A DNA stretch of 64,000 nucleotides from Apus apus. Its lineage: Eukaryota; Chordata; Aves; Apodiformes; Apodidae. How positions within the stretch are numbered: the first letter of the stretch is position 1; each line of letters opens with the position of its first letter. The position numbers were made by a program, and so were the translations under genes. The stretch is from NCBI RefSeq assembly GCF_020740795.1, contig NC_067295.1:1426501-1490500 (forward strand), given 5' to 3'. Shown in pieces: positions 60,596 through 64,000 of this stretch. Below the pieces are notes generated by a model. It saw nothing but the letters and a program-made list of their open reading frames with translations. It ran no database searches and was not told the DNA's origin.

Positions 60596-60760
60596 GTAAG
60601 CGGCGCCGGCGGGGCGGGCGGGATGGCGGGGCGGCCTGCGCTCCATCCGCCCCCATCGGGGCCGCGCTCGGCCGTATCGGCCCTGCCCGGGCCCTGCCGG
60701 TTTCCACCGGGGTGGCGGCAGCGGTATCCCGGCTAACGCGCCCCTCTTTGGTTTTAGCAA

Positions 60761-63995
<3,235 letters not shown>

Positions 63996-64000
63996 GTGGG

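Overview
The window looks like a stretch of a bird genome. The evidence is vertebrate spliced genes with GT-AG introns, five fragments of CR1 LINE with the avian-type 3' end, GC-rich CpG-island promoters, and a gene order that is the mirror image of human 16p13.3 (ZNF598, SYNGR3, GFER, NOXO1, TBL3, SNHG9, RPS2). I cannot name the species. All gene models were built by reading splice sites and comparing the encoded protein with the vertebrate family from memory; no database was searched.

Layout. (1) 1-2000: the last two coding exons and 3' end of ZNF598 (+). (2) 2048-22779: SYNGR3 (-), four coding exons, a 10.3 kb first intron and a probable 4.6 kb 3' UTR, tail to tail with ZNF598. (3) 22.8-30.5 kb: intergenic, with CR1 fragments and GC-rich repeats next to the SYNGR3 promoter. 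(4) 30.5-35.2 kb: GFER (-), three coding exons and a probable long AT-rich 3' UTR. (5) 35.2-44.5 kb: a second gene-poor gap with a purine-rich tandem repeat and one CR1. (6) 44.5-49.3 kb: NOXO1 (+), eight coding exons. (7) 49.67-59.65 kb: TBL3 (-), all 22 coding exons, tail to tail with NOXO1. (8) 59.87-60.36 kb: a probable unannotated small RNA host gene (-) carrying an H/ACA snoRNA, in the place SNHG9/SNORA78 holds in mammals. (9) 60.57-64 kb: RPS2 (+), complete coding sequence, with a SNORA64-like H/ACA snoRNA in one intron.

Several neighbours share a ribosome theme: TBL3 is a small-subunit processome factor, RPS2 is a 40S protein (uS5), the two snoRNA candidates would guide rRNA pseudouridylation, and ZNF598 is the E3 ligase that senses collided ribosomes. 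GFER (mitochondrial disulfide relay), NOXO1 (NADPH oxidase organiser) and SYNGR3 (synaptic vesicle protein) are unrelated in function but are part of the same conserved block. I found no prokaryotic features, CRISPR, tRNA or rRNA genes, and no recognisable retroviral remnant.
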